From Sipunculus nudus (lineage: Eukaryota; Annelida; Sipuncula; Golfingiida; Sipunculidae), in the NCBI GenBank assembly GCA_026874595.1, contig CM049318.1:10459241-10523240 (forward strand): a DNA stretch of 64,000 nucleotides. Direction: 5' to 3'. Made by a program: the position numbers and the translations under genes. Of the stretch, positions 1 through 11,240 are shown piece by piece; within the stretch, counting starts at the first letter, position 1, and every line of letters begins with the position of its first letter. The notes beneath the pieces were generated by a model. The model was not told where the DNA came from. It saw only the letters and a program-made list of their open reading frames with translations, and made no database searches.

Positions 1-1238
1 GGCATACAGGATTTTAGAATAACAAGTACTCCTCAGTAACAGAGCCTGCTGTTATATCTATCCGATGTAAATTCAAAGTTAAAGTTGTGCTCCATGGTAT
101 TGACCTCTCATCCAGAACATTACGCTACTGCTTTGACAAATTTTAATTACTTTATTGTTCTTATACATGATCCCAACTACAAACAGGCCAGTTGAAAGCA
201 TTATTCAATTTATTATTACTAGCGACATAACCAGAATGTTGGCATGTGACAACAGGGTTTTAATGTGTACGCAAAATGGCAGCCCCCATGAGCGGTTTCG
301 AGAGACCGGAAGAAATAAACCAGCCAGAGATCGAATCGATAAAGACGCCCTGCGGCGAAAGTACTCTTAGGACATCGTCCAGGCGAGTATCTGTCTGCGG
401 AGAGAGTTTGGTGGCCAGGAAACTTATGTCGGCAAACGTTGAGAGCGCAATAACGCTTTATTGGACCATTTGTCCAAATTTTTAAATTATAGTAAGATCC
501 TTTATTCTGCTAACTTCTGTAACCTCGATCCTTGTTGCGTTTTATGAGTTCGAGATGTCATGGATGTATTGCCCTGAATAGTGTGTGCAGAGAGTCCTTG
601 GACACCCAAAGAAAGAAAAGGGTTCTAGAGGGTTCTTTTCATCAAAATCGAAATGGCGAAATATTCTATTTCGTGCGTTAATATGAAACCGTATATACAA
701 CAAACGTAGTTACGTTGTCAATTTGTCGCAATTCTGCACTTTTATTTATATTTGTGGCATATATTGAAAAAAACTTTCCGGGAAAGCTCCCTATCCGTTT
801 TGTAAAGACTGGGTTAGATCATCTCCACTTTATCGGTCGACAGTAAGAAGCGGTAACTACTCGAATTTAAGTGGACTAGTTTTATCCTAAAAAGGGGCGT
901 TCCACCACTATCAGGATTTCCCTATCTATACTTCTATTTCTATCTTTCATGCCAATTTTACAGTTCCATATGCTCAAAGGCTGAATTTCTGAAGATTATT
1001 TAAAAAGCAGTATTCTAAATAGATTTTATTTTCATTTATTTATTGTTCAAAGTTAGATCCAGGAGAGGAATGGTCTGACTTTTTTTTACTTGTTTTATTC
1101 GACAGACAGCCAAGTGTGTTTGAGTGAACTGAAAAACGATTCAAGAATTATGTGTCAAAAAGGTACTTCCTCAATGGCCATTTTCTATGAAAACATTTTC
1201 CGTTCCGTTTTAGAACATAATAAAGTCATAAAAGGCTA
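1..1238. other. AT-rich non-coding stretch, nothing recognised
   Basis: I see no recognisable gene, repeat unit or element ends here. Two short overlapping open frames on the plus strand (155-370 and 276-485) have no familiar motif and are about the length expected by chance. Part of an intron or intergenic DNA is the simplest reading. Confidence 0.5.
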
Positions 1239-2210
1239 ATGTTACCACCTGGTAACACGTCCGTCCCGGTAACATAGTCAACCTGGTAACATGGTCACCC
1301 CGGTAACATTTCCATCCCTGTAACATGTCCACCAGGTTACAAGTCCATCCCGGTAACATGGTCACTCCGGTAACATATCCAGCCCTGTGACATTCCCACC
1401 CTGGTAACAGTTCAGCCCTGTAACACATCCACCCGTTGACATGCCCACCGCGGTAACACGTCCACACTGGTAACATGTCCATCCTGGAAGAAAGTCCATC
1501 CCGGTAACACGTCCATCCCGGTAACACGTCCATCCCGGTAAACGTCCATCCCAGTTACACGTCTATCCTTTAACCCGTCCACCCCGGTAAAGCGTCCATG
1601 CCGGTAACGCGTCCAGCCCGGTAACCCGTCCACCCCGGTAACCCGTCCACCCCGGAAACACTTACACCCATGTTACACGTCTACCCCGGTACCTTGTCGC
1701 CCTGGTTACACGGCCACCCCTGTTACAGGTCTATCCCTGTAGCATGTCCATTCCGCAACATCCCATAACATATATCCGCCTTTTAAGACATCCACATTGA
1801 TGAAACGGCCGGTCCAGTAACGAAGCAATTCAAATAACACGTCCATCCCCGGTAACATGTTTACCCCGGTAATATGTCCACCCCGGTAATATGTACACCC
1901 CGGTCAACCACCATCCTGATACCTACCCGCCCTTTAAGACAGCCACATTGGTGAAATGATCAGCCAAGGAACGCACCATCTCAAGTCACACTACCACCAC
2001 GGTATCTCGACCGACCCGGCATTACGACTATTCCAGAAACATAAACGTCCGGTAAACACGCCGTCCCTCCCCCGGTTTAAACTATCACCAAAGAAAAACA
2101 CCCTTACACGCTAGCCCAAATAACACGACCACCTTGGTAACACGACAAACTCCTTAACCCGCCAGTCCCAAAACGAGATCAACCCGGTAACATGTCCGTC
2201 CCCGTAATCT
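1239..2210. repeat. 17-bp minisatellite array
   Basis: The sequence is a tandem array with unit close to GGTAACACGTCCATCCC. The spacing is directly measurable: GGTAAC recurs at 1503 and 1520, exactly 17 bases apart. The array is cleanest from about 1239 to 1700, then decays, with better units again near 1840-1910 and 2185-2205. Because 17 is not a multiple of three, three units make a 51-base, 17-codon cycle. The minus strand therefore reads as long open frames of repeated W/C/Y/R-rich peptide (1210-1533 and 1412-1633). These frames follow from the repeat and I do not call them genes. Confidence 0.92.
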
Positions 2211-3090
2211 GAGAACAATTTCGATAACAGGCCAACCAGTTTAAGAATACCACAGAGTTTATATATATATAGCTGACCAGCATGAACTGTGCATGATTAT
2301 TTTATCGTAATAACATATTGATGACCATATACAAATTACCAATGGTATTTCCAGCATTAAAGTTACCATCGATCAACCCTGTGTAACAATGGTTGCTATG
2401 GTACCGCCGGAAGGGGCGGCGAATCAAATTAGATTATCTGTAACACCAATACGTTAATGACAAGCATGAATCCTGAAACACATAGAAAAAATAACAAATA
2501 CTAGACTTCTCCCTTATTGATCTTAATCATATTAAGAAACCGGTAACCTCTTTTGAAATAAACAATTAATGTGTGGGCTTTAATTAATTTAAGGTCTTTT
2601 CTTTTTAATACACCTAAAGGCAGTGACATAAGTTATAATATTAAAATTTTATGAACTGACATGCTTTACATTACAAAGATTTAGTGCCAACAATGGTAAC
2701 TAAGTTATTGAACTTCATTTTCAACAGGTTTTCATCATTGATCAATGTTACTGTGACAAGGACTTGCATGGAACAAACCATTGACGCCCCATCTCCCTTC
2801 ACTTGTAGATGCCCGGGGGCGTTTTCAGGGGGGTGCCGCAGTGGGCCATGCCCACTCAACCACCACCCCCCCCCCCCCCATCCCCCAAAAAATCCGACAT
2901 TGCATGTAATATTGAGTTAAAACATTCCAGACATTAATATATAAAAAGAAAAATCATCAAATGAGATATAAAAATATGAAAATAAAAGTCATGTTTACAA
3001 GTTCCATCACTGTCCGTTTATATATGTAGGCAACAAACGTTTCTTCTTCTTTTGAGTCTTATAATGGTACATCTATATTGATGTAGGCTG
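2211..3090. other. Non-coding stretch with a poly-C tract
   Basis: Mostly AT-rich DNA without a recognisable gene. Near 2810-2885 there is a GC-richer patch ending in a run of about 14 C at 2866-2880. It resembles the poly-C modules of small transposon fragments elsewhere in the window, but no terminal repeat pair could be defined. Confidence 0.4.

Positions 3091-3092
<2 letters not shown>

Positions 3093-3136
<44 letters not shown>
3093..3136. repeat. Compound (AT)n(TG)n microsatellite
   Basis: An uninterrupted AT dinucleotide run is followed directly by a TG run. It is adjacent to a half-element with a poly-C tract (3163-3203). Confidence 0.95.
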
Positions 3137-3162
3137 CACTCCTTGGCAGGCCTATATGCTGT

Positions 3163-3203
3163 AACCCCCCCCCCCCCTTCTGTAAATCCTGGCTTCGCCC
3201 CTG
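3163..3203 (-). mobile_element. Terminal fragment of a poly-G MITE-like element
   Basis: A poly-C tract is followed by a segment ending GGCTTCGCCCCTG. Reversed, this begins CAGGGGCG and resembles the terminus CAGGGGCGGATCCAGG of the complete MITE at 62422-62606, followed by a G run as there. Only one end is visible and no target duplication could be assigned. I infer a truncated copy of a related family. Confidence 0.5.
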
Positions 3204-3483
3204 GATGCTCCACCCACAGCCGGTGGTTTTCTCCGGTTTTCCTCCTCCACCTCTAGACCCTAACAAACGCCACCACATGAGACATGGAGAGTACCCAGAT
3301 TAGTCATAAAACTATTTCTACAATCAATGTAAAATAAATATAGTTACAAAATAACTAATATAGTCAAACACCGGCCGTCCAACCAGTTTAATGGAAGCCA
3401 GTTCATACCATCCTATTTTAACAGCAAAGACTGGAAGCGAATGTCACAAGGCCAAGAAAATGAAAATTCCATGTAATTATTAT

Positions 3484-4110
3484 CAGTGAGGTAAATATTC
3501 GAGTCCGGACTTGGACTCGATTACACTTTGGTTCGGACTTGGACTGGAGGGTCCTAGACTGGGACTTGTCTTCGAATTCGGAGGAAAGAACTTGAAAGGT
3601 TAGACCCTGTCCATCTCGTGTCCTATGGAAAAAAATATGTGCGTATGTGAACTACTAATAGAAAATTATAAAATAATACCACTCTTCCTATGCCAAGCTT
3701 TGCTCAACATCGGGAGCTTTAAATATTCAACAAGTACAGAAGCAGTTCCGATTTATCTTCTGCCGCAACCTTTCTGTAAAGGTTCCGGACAGAATTTCGC
3801 AGCCTTGACCTCCCTTTTTTTCGGACATGGGGACCTTTTTTGTTTCTCCTTGGTTGGACCCCCCCCCCCCCCCTTTTTATTTTCCTAAATTCTTGTTCCG
3901 CCCCCTGCAGAATAGTAAAAGCCTGTGTGAGCTTATGTAAAAATGTACAACGTAATCTGGTATTTCCATTTAAATTTTTTTTAGCAAATTTTAGGTCGTA
4001 CTCGGACCTGGGTACGGGTTCCAAATGACTCGGACTTGGACGTGGACTCGAGTGTCCTTGACTCGGACTTGCACTCGGACTCGGATGAAGTGGACTCGAC
4101 TTCATCACTG
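3484..4110. mobile_element. hAT-like non-autonomous element, 627 bp
   Basis: The left end starts CAGTGAGG and the right end finishes TTCATCACTG, giving CAGTGA termini in inverted orientation. A further inverted match, CGAGTCC, follows a few bases in on each side. The flanking 8-mers are ATTATTAT (3476-3483) and ATCATTAT (4111-4118), a 7/8 match to an 8-bp target duplication, the size typical of hAT elements. Both subterminal regions (about 3499-3570 and 3994-4107) carry degenerate GACTCGGACTTG repeats. hAT transposases are known to bind subterminal repeats, so the arrangement fits, although binding here is inferred. The interior includes a second element fragment (3855-3907). No transposase frame is present. 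Confidence 0.7.
3855..3907 (-). mobile_element. Nested poly-C MITE end
   Basis: GGTTGGACC is followed by about 17 C, an AT-rich stretch, and the end TTCCGCCCCCTG. The order GGTTGGACCC, C tract, then (A)TCC-GCCCCTG matches the right half of the MITE at 62422-62606. The matching left end was not found. It lies inside the hAT-like element 3484-4110, so it may be a nested insertion. Confidence 0.5.
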
Positions 4111-4118
4111 ATCATTAT

Positions 4119-5600
4119 ACGATGATACTGCCACAGCAGTATGTACAAACACTAATATAACACACAGCAACATCTCCTGAGATATCTTTATATGGAAGAG
4201 GATCCTCTTATGAACTTTGGTCAGAATTTACACTTCACAAGACATCATTACGTTCTCTTTGGGATTATAATAGCGTCATATAATACGGTCTGCGTGAGAG
4301 AACACCGGAAATGTAGCCACGTAATTACAGGTAGAATACACCCGGCATCTCTTTGACGGTATCTCTGGAGACAGCCTCCCCATCCGAGACTGCTTTGTTC
4401 CCAGTTACTGATTCACTATGAGGTAACGAGTTTATAGAACACACCATGTGCTCCGTGCTAATGTTTAATAGAAACTCTATTGAAGCTCCGTATGATAAAG
4501 CTACGCGATCCTCAAGGGTAAGGATATTAATCATATTAACCTTCATCATCCCTCTAATATGTATAAATGAAAGCGCCGATAGCTGACCACACTTATGCAA
4601 CCAAAACAATTTTATTGAGTATGTGCTGTAAAGTTATTAGAAACTTGATTATCATTAAAACTGTTTTGAAAACTTCTGCAGCCCGCTCAGCTGTTAAAGG
4701 AGTTCACCCATTTACCAAAACTGTAGTACTATTATTGTTTATTGACCTCCGCTGGATACTTTTTAAAGGGGCCTAATTATCTATCTGTCCTTTATAAATT
4801 AAAGGTGATCCCTTGGAGCTTTCATAAAAATAGATAAGAAAACATGGCTATCACCGCACACAGGCTGCCTGTTTTGTTTATATCAACGTGTTTATAATAT
4901 GTTAAAATAATCAAAGCACATTCAACAAGGACTTCTGGCGGCATGTCAGATCGCCAGAGCTTTGCAAATGGCGTTTTGCAACTTTCTACCTCCGCATATA
5001 TTCAACCTACCACCTTAGGTTAACTGTTGTCCCGTTTGTCAGCATTGCTGTGTTTACAAACACGTTGTTGATAAACAAGTCTTCTTTCACGGGCTCATTA
5101 TAAGAACTTTTCATAAAAAGAATAACCTTTTGATCATTAATATATATACAAAGAGGAAGCCAGAAATCACATTAATTAAGGTAGGTGAATAGGCCCATTT
5201 CATTTTTCAGGATGTCCCGTGAGAGACCCCGGCAAATTTCAGTAACAAATAATATTAGTTATTAATTTCTTTATTTTTTTCCAAAAATATTTTTCTTAAA
5301 AATAATGATTTATATCGAAGTTTAATTAGCATATAAACTTGTTTTGACAGTCTGCGCAAGATGTTCTATTTACACCTTCTATCAGAATAGTGAAATTGGG
5401 TAAATATAATGCGTTTCAAGTTATACATGCTGTATACATGGTATATAGTTATTTCCCTTTTCAAGCGTTTCAAGCTTTTCAACTGTCTCCTTTATTCTGA
5501 GTTATGAATTGTTATTTTATCTATTGGGAAACTCACTAATGATACCACATCTCCATGTCTGTCTGTCTGTCCGTCCTTCTCTGTGCGTCTGTGTTCACCC
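4119..5600. other. AT-rich stretch, nothing recognised
   Basis: Open frames at 4325-4609 (minus, 94 codons) and 4567-4776 (plus) have no recognisable domain and no supporting repeat or splice context that I could read. I regard them as chance frames. Confidence 0.4.
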
Positions 5601-5603
5601 CCC

Positions 5604-5637
5604 CTCTCTCTCTCTCTCTCTCTCTCCCCCCCCCCCT

Positions 5638-5682
<45 letters not shown>
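5604..5682. repeat. Compound (CT)n-(C)n-(CT)n microsatellite
   Basis: A CT run is interrupted by two C runs (about 5626-5646) and continues as a pure CT tract to 5682, followed by a short CA run. Leucine/serine-rich frames across it are repeat by-products. Confidence 0.95.
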
Positions 5683-5685
<3 letters not shown>

Positions 5686-5689
5686 CACA

Positions 5690-6900
5690 CACACGACTTC
5701 TTCTCAAAATCTGAGAGACTGCATACAAGAAGATAGCCTGAGGCGTGGTCAAAATATATTAGTTTTTATGTATGTTAATTTACAAATGAACTTACTCTAC
5801 GTATCACTTTGGAAATTACTACGCCACTTGGAAAATAGTACCGGTAATACCCTGGATATGTATATTGCTTTGTGTGTCACAATATATATACCAGCTACAA
5901 CGTATTTCTAATCATATACCTGTCCCTTTGTAGATACTAAAGGCACCTGCAGGAGAACATCAAGGCATTAACACGGGTATCTCTCCAAATAACCAACAGA
6001 AGTAATTCCATGTTGCTTGCATCATAGCCAACCGACATTTGAATTTTGAGGGACAGCCGACAGATGGAACTACCAGCGGCATTGCCTATAAACCCAGGTG
6101 TACAAACACAGCGAGTTTTCTTGTGTTTCCACGTCGGGAACAATTCTTTGCCTCAGGTAACACTTCCCACAGAAGGTCACGTGACCTCTTGATATATGAT
6201 TTCCGTTATCGAACAAATGGTCAGACAGACAAACAGATTAACGGACAAGATGAACGACAGAAGCATAATTAATTTCAATATTAGTTATGTGGAGTTGTAA
6301 GTGATTTTTATATTATTTAGAAATAGTTTCATTTTCCGACCTTTCTGAAATGATATCCTGATCAGGACGCGACCACACCTAACTGCACTGATATTCCCGT
6401 CCCTCCCTTCCCGTAAATCCCTTCATGTGCCGCCCACCTTGCCTTTCACACAAGAAAACAAATTTGTTCACGATGTACCGATCGTGCTATTCTCTTAATA
6501 TACAGCTAACAGAGGGCGTATGAACTATACTAGCTTCACGACATGACAGACTTTTCTCATTAACGGCTTGACTTTGGATGTAATATTATCATTAGGAAGA
6601 TAACGCCTTCTAACGGGCGTCAGGGAAGAATTATGGTTTTACATCTGAAATGTGGGACTTAAGGTGAAGGGTTCATGACATGGCATATTCTTCACACAGA
6701 AGGTGCATCTATATATATCTAGGATATCGAGCTATTGCGCCTAGGAATTTTAAGTCAATGGCGCAGATATAGAGCATGCATCGACAAAATTAATTCCAGA
6801 TATAACGGTTATAAAGGATATTTTTGTCTTATTTGAAAGAAATTTCGTAAAACCCGGGGAACTACATTGCGGCGCGTTATCATTGACGTGACTGTGTAAA
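5690..6900. other. Non-coding stretch, nothing recognised
   Basis: No convincing gene or repeat boundary was seen. The short open frames present lack recognisable motifs. Confidence 0.4.
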
Positions 6901-6902
6901 TA

Positions 6903-8122
6903 CAGTGGAACCCCACAATTACGACCACCCTGGGGACTGAGCAAAGTGGTCGTAATTTGGGGGTGGTCGTATTTGTGAAACTCTTACCGTGGTCGCATAT
7001 ACCACGCTGATATTTAATGTGTGTCCGAGTTTATCTATTGCATATCTTTAATGTGAATTATAACAAAATATTTTACTTAGCGGAGGCCCCTTATTATGAA
7101 TGTTTTTTTGTGTGTAGCTGTACATATTTATTCATGATGAAAATTAATATACATGTACACGTACGTAGTGACTGATGATTAACAAATAATAACACTAAGG
7201 CAATACGATTGCAACCTACTGAATGCATATTGAACATAATACGTGGCTGTCATATTTTTAGCCTTCCGCTTGAGTATATATTGCGTGCACTTGAGTTTTC
7301 CCGACGCTAAACTCTTGAGCCATTTGGTACTGACTGCGCGTGGTGTTGCCGCCTTGATTAACGCCCCTTTATTCTTCAAGGAGAGCTCTTTCAGAGGCAT
7401 GGTTGCCTAACAGCAAGCAATTTAAATGCAAACTTAACCAGTAGAGAAATAACCTGACAACGATCTATCAGAAAAGGCAAGTTAATGTGAGGGATTTTCC
7501 CCCATGCAAGCTTTATTTATACATTTTACTGACTGCTGTATACTCAGTGTCAGTAAGGTATGAACACATTTAGGATTAACTAGGTCGTTAATTTTACCAA
7601 TGAGGATCGAACAATATGTGATGAGTTGATATATTAAGCCCGCAACCCCACACTTAGGGTAGCTGTAATACAGGTGATCACTGAGGGGCAATTAGCATCT
7701 GACCCCAGGTCAGACCGGCTCATTAAGTAATCAGGCTGATGGTTACCCTCTTTGATCTATAACCTATACCTCAACGAGTCTCAGCGAAGACACCGAGTAG
7801 GGAAGATATGCAGGACCATATTAACACTCGGGTTAATAAACCTTGTTACCCGCTTTGATCTTTCGTTAAGGCGCCGGTGACAAGACGCAGCCATTGACTC
7901 GTGACAAATGTTGTTTCAGTACTCTTCGGCGGTGGTCGCATTAGCGGGGTCGCATTAGCGCTGGGGCCAGAAAATCTGGTCGTAATTCTGAATTCAGGGG
8001 TGGTCGTAATTTTGAGTCATTTTTAAACATAAATAAACAAAAAAAAATTCGGGACCAAGCAAAATGGTCGTAATTGTGGGGTAGTCGCAATTGTGGGGTG
8101 GTCGCAAGGCGGGGTTCCACTG
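6903..8122 (-). mobile_element. pogo/Tigger-like DNA transposon, degenerate
   Basis: The termini are long imperfect inverted repeats. The left end begins CAGTGGAACCCCACAATTAC and the right end, reversed, begins CAGTGGAACCCCGCCTTGCG; both continue into GACCACCC. A TA dinucleotide flanks each side (6901-6902 and 8123-8124). CAGTGGAACC-type ends and a TA target duplication are characteristic of the pogo/Tigger group of Tc1/mariner transposons. GTGGTCGTAATT-like motifs recur near both ends as subterminal repeats. The 1,220-bp interior is too short and too broken for a complete transposase, but a candidate N-terminal remnant lies at 7179-7400 on the minus strand. Element call strong, family assignment good. 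Confidence 0.78.
7179..7400 (-). pseudogene. Remnant of a pogo/Tigger transposase DNA-binding N-terminus
   Basis: A 73-codon minus-strand frame begins MPLKELSLKNKGALIKAA and includes GKLKCTQYILKRKAKN. Pogo/Tigger (CENP-B/psq-type) transposases typically begin with an SLK-K--LI-A helix and later carry a GK-Q---ILKRK recognition-helix segment, so both pieces and their order resemble that helix-turn-helix domain. The spacing between them is altered, the sequence after it loses resemblance, and no DDE catalytic domain follows. The location inside an element with Tigger-type ends supports the reading. This is inference from a short, diverged match; a chance frame is the alternative. Confidence 0.5.
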
Positions 8123-8691
8123 TATATACTAAGTGAAACAACACCACGCGCCATCTGATTTAAGCTCGTGTTTGGTAAATGAGCGTGATTCTTGGGTGAT
8201 GTCCGTACGTCCGTCCGCGTCAGGTGTATGTGTTCCGCCATGTTTGTATACAGTGGTTGCCCCAGCATTCTAGGTCAGTGTCAGTCAAGGCCGCTGAAGT
8301 ATCATGCCGCGTGAACAATTGCAGGGGCCTATCAAATTCCTCAATAGATCTTGACCCTGTGCGGAGGTTGGACCGGGCACACGGTATCAGCCTAACCTGC
8401 CTGAAGACAGGCCTATAGCAGGACAAAGGAAATATAAATGTTTAACCTGAAGTACAGAGTAGTCAGTATCAAATTAGACAAATTTTGACAACCTCTTAAC
8501 ATAATAAAATTAATTTTGTATACGGCATCAAAGATAGAAACTCAACAGAATTGGTGGGTTGAAACTTATTAATGGTAACCCTGACCTAGATAAATACAAA
8601 AACGTCTGGGACACTTCTCAATAAAGTCATGGTCCAAGTGAGCATCAATCATTTCGTTTTGCTATTTAGCGTATTTAATGAGTAATTGTAC

Positions 8692-9108
8692 CAGGGGTGT
8701 CAGATCAGGGGGGATGGGGGGTATATACCCCCCCCCCCCAATTTAAGCAAGGGGGATGGTTAATGTAATTACACAGAGACTTGAAATTGAGAGAATAAAA
8801 TTTATATTTTGGAAATGAAATATATAAATAGTTAGAATAACACACTTTGGTTCCATTTCAGAGTTTACTGTGAAATATAAGAAATCTAAACCTCGTTTAT
8901 GATTAACATGAACTTGAAACATAATGCCTTATTTTTTTTAAACCTTATACTTTATTAGTTTATTTTTTTGATGTGTCACACAAAGAATTAAAATGTATAT
9001 ACTTAGTATATGTGTGTGTGTTTTATAAAAAAAATTGTCCTGCAACCACTTTTATTGCCCTCCCACGCCTATCATCCCACTATCCATGAGGATAAATTGG
9101 CGAAACTG
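8692..9108. mobile_element. hAT-like non-autonomous element with perfect 8-bp target duplication
   Basis: The element begins CAGGGGTGTCAG and ends GCGAAACTG, i.e. CAG...CTG termini. It is bounded by a perfect 8-bp direct repeat AATTGTAC (8684-8691 and 9109-9116), the duplication size typical of hAT transposons. A G/C-tract block that can fold back (about 8707-8741) lies next to the left end. The remainder is AT-rich with no coding capacity. A diverged relative lies at about 36975-37359, sharing an internal stretch around AACATAATRCCTTATTTTT and a GATAAATTG-type right subterminal. The exact duplication makes the boundaries reliable. Confidence 0.85.
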
Positions 9109-9116
9109 AATTGTAC

Positions 9117-9477
9117 GAAATTCCAAAACGTATGAACGACTGCGGTTATTCTACTGAGCTATAAACAAAATTGAAGGACTCAGTCCTCTTCATTTAATAG
9201 AGGGTGCAACTTCGACCTTAAAAATACTTATACACAACAAGATTGTTTATATAGGGCCTTTGTTTGTAAAAGTTTGTGCAAATGGGCATGTTATGAAAAT
9301 AAGGGGTTTGATGAAATCACTGCGGTAGAAACTACTTGGATAGAAAGCTAGTATTCAACGGTGATCAACATGATTTACCATAAATATTATTTTAACACAA
9401 ACGGTTGTAATAAAACAGGCATGTGTGCGTGTATAAGTGTGTTGAATGCCAGGTCATGTTTACGTTTATGTTTATGT
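9117..9477. other. AT-rich spacer between two mobile elements
   Basis: No gene or repeat recognised between the hAT-like element and the truncated LTR. Confidence 0.4.
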
Positions 9478-9750
9478 TGTTACAGGTGCTCTTATTGTGT
9501 GACACGGGCGTAACTCGTGTTGTGACACTCTCGCCGGACCGTTTGTTAAATTCGCAGTCAACCGTACTGGTTAGCTCTCGTTGTCATGCTAGCCTTGGGC
9601 TTTCTCGCATGGTCGTGAGTCACGTGTGGACCCTGGTATGTAGGGGCACACACAGCAATGTTCTTCTGGATGATTCCTGTAACGCGTGTTTATTGTGTTG
9701 TGTAAGATCTTTGGACTGTTCGAGAAGTGGAAAAGGCTTGGGGTGAAGAG

Positions 9751-9760
9751 TATATAAAAG
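9751..9760 (+). promoter_or_regulatory. LTR TATA box, copy 1
   Basis: TATATAAAAG lies about 270 bases into the LTR, before the conserved TTTAGAGCCGAG block where transcription would be expected to begin. The same motif stands at the matching place in copy 3. Function is inferred. Confidence 0.6.
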
Positions 9761-10119
9761 GGCTGTGTTTTAGAGCCGAGAGAGCAGCAGAGAAGATTTC
9801 CAGTGGACGCAGAAGCATGTGTCAGTTTCTGGGACCTTATCCGACGAGTGCGGCAATTATAGATTTTCGTCAGACTTTCTCCTGGATTTTGTGCATTTGG
9901 ACTTCAGTTTACTTTTCGCATTGTTACAAGGGCTTTACACTGGACTGTCATTCTCCAAAAGTATACATTGAAAGAACTTATCGTTGTGACGTTGGTGGTA
10001 TCCAGGTACTGTGCATTTTGTGTATTTTACTGTGTGATTGTATTGATTTGTTGTTATACCGCTGTTTTACTGTATAATTGTATTGATTTAGTGTATTGTA
10101 ATGTTTGGGTTGTTTTCAG

Positions 10120-10125
10120 AATAAA
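10120..10125 (+). terminator. LTR polyadenylation signal AATAAA, copy 1
   Basis: AATAAA sits at the same place in all three LTR copies (39964-39969, 54297-54302), before a conserved TTAACAAAAAA motif, as expected for the R-region poly(A) signal of an LTR. Confidence 0.6.
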
Positions 10126-10190
10126 TTATGGTTATTTGTTAACAAAAAACCACTGACTTCTTTATTCATATCCCCTAGGAATTTCTTGTA

Positions 10191-10307
10191 TGTTTGTAAA
10201 GCCTTCGACCAGTGCAGCAATGTATAAATGATGCCACTCATTCCTAAAGTTTACGTCAACAGCAAACCCATAAAGACTAACACTCACCGGACAAGTAGTT
10301 AGCAAAT
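10191..10307 (+). repeat. 117-bp direct repeat, copy A
   Basis: Starting TGTTTGTAAAGCCTTCGACC and ending TAGTTAGCAAAT, this matches 11241-11357 at about 90 percent by eye, with equal length and no gap. It begins where LTR copy 1 is cut off. Confidence 0.85.
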
Positions 10308-11240
10308 AGAAAGGGGGGGGGGGGAGGCGAACATAGATATAAACATATATATAAAAAATAATAATTTCCAGTAATGAATAAATTTGTCAGCTGGGAAAAA
10401 GTGATCATGCTTATGTGAAGGATAAAAATGAAAGTTTTTATTTTATTTTTTTTTTTCATCGAAGACATTCCTGGATCCATTATTCAAACATTTGCCACAA
10501 ATGATCATAGAGTGCAGTTAAGAAAAAGTGTGAATAACTGAACCAGCGTGAGGAATTTAAGAACACAATAAATCTACACTACAGGTACTGACGGAGAGAC
10601 AGGCAAAAAATGAAACACATATAGCATTGGAAACAAAAACCCGAAAATTGGAAACGAAAATACTCATTCAAAAAGCGATCGAGATACACGTAGGAAAATG
10701 AACATATACACATACAAAGAGGGAGGAGTTGTCAGGCGCACAGTATAGTAGAAATTTAGTAGCACAGGTTTTAAATGGTGTGCAAACGATTATATCATGC
10801 CAAGACACTGTACACTTCAACCTTTATATTATTATTTCTTCTTTAGTAGGCAGGTTCTGTTAATATTTAAGAGAATTTTATCCTGAATAAAAATGGTTAA
10901 TGAGGTGCACAGGGCTGGACTAAGTTGCAGACTCCAAATTGAAAATAATTAATATTATATTAAATATTTGCCTGACCAAACCCCAGGATTTGACCTGGGT
11001 AATAATAAAAGGACTTTAACCAAAGTTCAAGCATAGCACCTTAAAAATATATTGAATATTTAAATGTCGTTAAAATAATGGTCAGAATAGTTGGAATTTA
11101 TATAATGATCTTGTATTTGTATAAACGGATTGTATAAAAGAAAGGATTTTTAGAAAATATGTTTGAACATTTAATGTTGTATTTTTAACATTTTAAGCGT
11201 TGATCTTCCTCATTCCAAATTTATCTATATAGAAAATGCA
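10308..11240. other. Spacer between the 117-bp direct repeats
   Basis: About 930 bp of AT-rich DNA with a poly-G run at 10313-10324. No coding region or tRNA primer-binding site was seen next to the flanking repeats. Confidence 0.45.

Larger units (their letters stand above)
9478..10190 (+). mobile_element. LTR retrotransposon LTR, 3'-truncated (copy 1)
   Basis: The sequence starts TGTTACAGGTGCTC and parallels two other copies in the window (39274-40126 and 53658-54590) over most of its length. Shared landmarks include a CACGTGTGGACCCTGG block, a TATA box (9751-9760), a TTAGAGCCGAGAGAG block, a CAGACTTTCTC-type region, GGTATCCAGGTAC, an AATAAA polyadenylation signal (10120-10125) and CTGACTTCTTTATTCAT. 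Similarity to the other copies ends near 10185-10190, just after CCCCTAGG, where a 117-bp repeat begins, so the last ~150 bp including the GTAACA end are missing. The two long plus-strand frames in this copy (9423-9746, 9727-10077) lie in LTR sequence and I do not treat them as genes. Confidence 0.8.

Noticed and set aside
1210-1633. Two repetitive minus-strand frames rich in W, C, Y, R and M
   Set aside because: They are direct translations of the 17-bp minisatellite and extend only as far as it does.
5509-5911. Leucine/serine-rich frames suggesting a signal peptide or membrane protein
   Set aside because: Generated by the CT and C microsatellite at 5604-5682.
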